Source of the DNA: Dehalobacterium formicoaceticum | Lineage (GTDB): Bacteria; Bacillota; Dehalobacteriia; Dehalobacteriales; Dehalobacteriaceae | Reading direction: 5' to 3' | Assembly: GCF_002224645.1 (NCBI RefSeq) | Contig: NZ_CP022121.1 | Location: forward strand, 62,001 to 126,000 | DNA: 64,000 nucleotides | Part shown: one piece after another, positions 63,720 through 64,000 of the stretch | Numbering within the stretch: position 1 is the first letter of the stretch | Layout: the number at the start of each line of letters is the position of its first letter | Notes under the pieces: generated by a model | The model's database searches: none | What the model saw: the letters and a program-made list of their open reading frames with translations, nothing else | What the model was told of the DNA's origin: nothing | Position numbers and translations under genes: made by a program

Positions 63720-64000
63720 CTCAAATATGCCTCCTTCCTTCAATAAATTACTTTCAAATTATTATAGCACAGGAGAAATTACCGTAGCATTATGATTTCC
63801 CGCACTACATTAAGATCATATAAAGATTCACTGGAAAAGTAAATCGGGATTGCATAGATTTCTTATATTTATTTTTAACAATCATCAAGCCCCCTATTTT
63901 AAGTTTGTCCTTCTGCCTCACATTTCAGTCGGTCTTAATGTCATTTTAATCCCCTCATGGAAACCCTAACCTCACATTTATGTTGAAAATGATACACTGA
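63720..64000. other. Region upstream of kdpD
   Basis: No gene of usable length on either strand. A/T-rich, so it probably holds the kdpD promoter and possibly regulatory sites; the transporter genes could begin just past the window edge. No site was identified with confidence. Confidence 0.4.

Noticed and set aside
1-64000. CRISPR array, rRNA or tRNA genes
   Set aside because: No set of regularly spaced identical repeats and no cloverleaf with CCA end or rRNA signature was found by reading; the only tandem repeat of note is the 12-bp unit in hsdS.
63780-64000. KdpE-binding or c-di-AMP riboswitch upstream of kdpD
   Set aside because: A few TTTATA/TTAAGA-like words occur, but none makes a convincing site or fold in the visible sequence.

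Overview
The window looks like a chromosomal segment of an anaerobic, endospore-forming Firmicute of the class Clostridia (Peptococcaceae/Desulfitobacterium-like, by gene content only). Evidence: spoIIP; a CIRCE-controlled hrcA-grpE-dnaK-dnaJ-prmA operon that also carries an archaeal-type (group III) chaperonin; a T-box in front of leuS; and UGA-encoded selenocysteine in glycine-reductase-family genes. Base composition is moderate, with AGGAGG-type ribosome binding sites and several TTG starts. No rRNA, tRNA or CRISPR array was seen.

Region 1 (1-26.6 kb) is core chromosome, nearly all on the minus strand. In transcription order from the right it holds ocd-like and serine dehydratase genes, leuS with T-box and promoter, comEA, comEC, holA, an YvlD-like gene, spoIIP, murJ, lepA, hemW, then the heat-shock operon hrcA-cpn-grpE-dnaK-dnaJ-prmA-rsmE. 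rpsT and a CNNM-family membrane protein run the other way. hrcA and leuS each carry a one-base contraction of a homopolymer, which suggests consensus errors or slippage.

Region 2 (26.7-33.9 kb, plus strand) is the most novel part. A strong promoter, an adenosylcobalamin riboswitch and a terminator precede a 34-aa membrane peptide, a sodium:solute symporter, and a glycine-reductase-like set (GrdB-type, GrdE-type, GrdA, GrdC). GrdB and GrdA are read through in-frame UGA. The GrdB-type subunit has lost both cysteines of the family UxxCxxC motif, and the GrdE-type subunit seems to lack the cysteine that becomes the pyruvoyl group. I infer a reductase of unknown substrate used when cobalamin is scarce. 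Just downstream is a probable small thioredoxin-fold selenoprotein.

Region 3 (33.9-37.8 kb) has a GHKL ATPase, a glycine-rich TPM-domain membrane protein and a PspA homologue, perhaps an envelope-stress group.

Region 4 (37.8-49.2 kb) is a scarred accessory region: two near-identical copies of a small ACT-like gene, remnants of a Nik/Dpp-type ABC transporter behind a second cobalamin riboswitch, two toxin-antitoxin loci (one toxin broken), a cupin, and a type I restriction-modification locus (hsdM-hsdS-GIY-YIG-hsdR-macro domain). The hsdS gene holds a TAEL repeat that can change target spacing.

Region 5 (49.2-59.5 kb) is part of an integrative element: DUF1016 protein, small accessory genes, a metallophosphoesterase, three tandem serine recombinase genes, a MazF/PemK toxin with a small partner, and a sigma-like factor. 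Region 6 (59.5-64 kb) returns to host-like genes: an AtpI-like membrane protein and the KdpDE potassium-sensing pair, whose kdpFABC transporter genes are not in the window.
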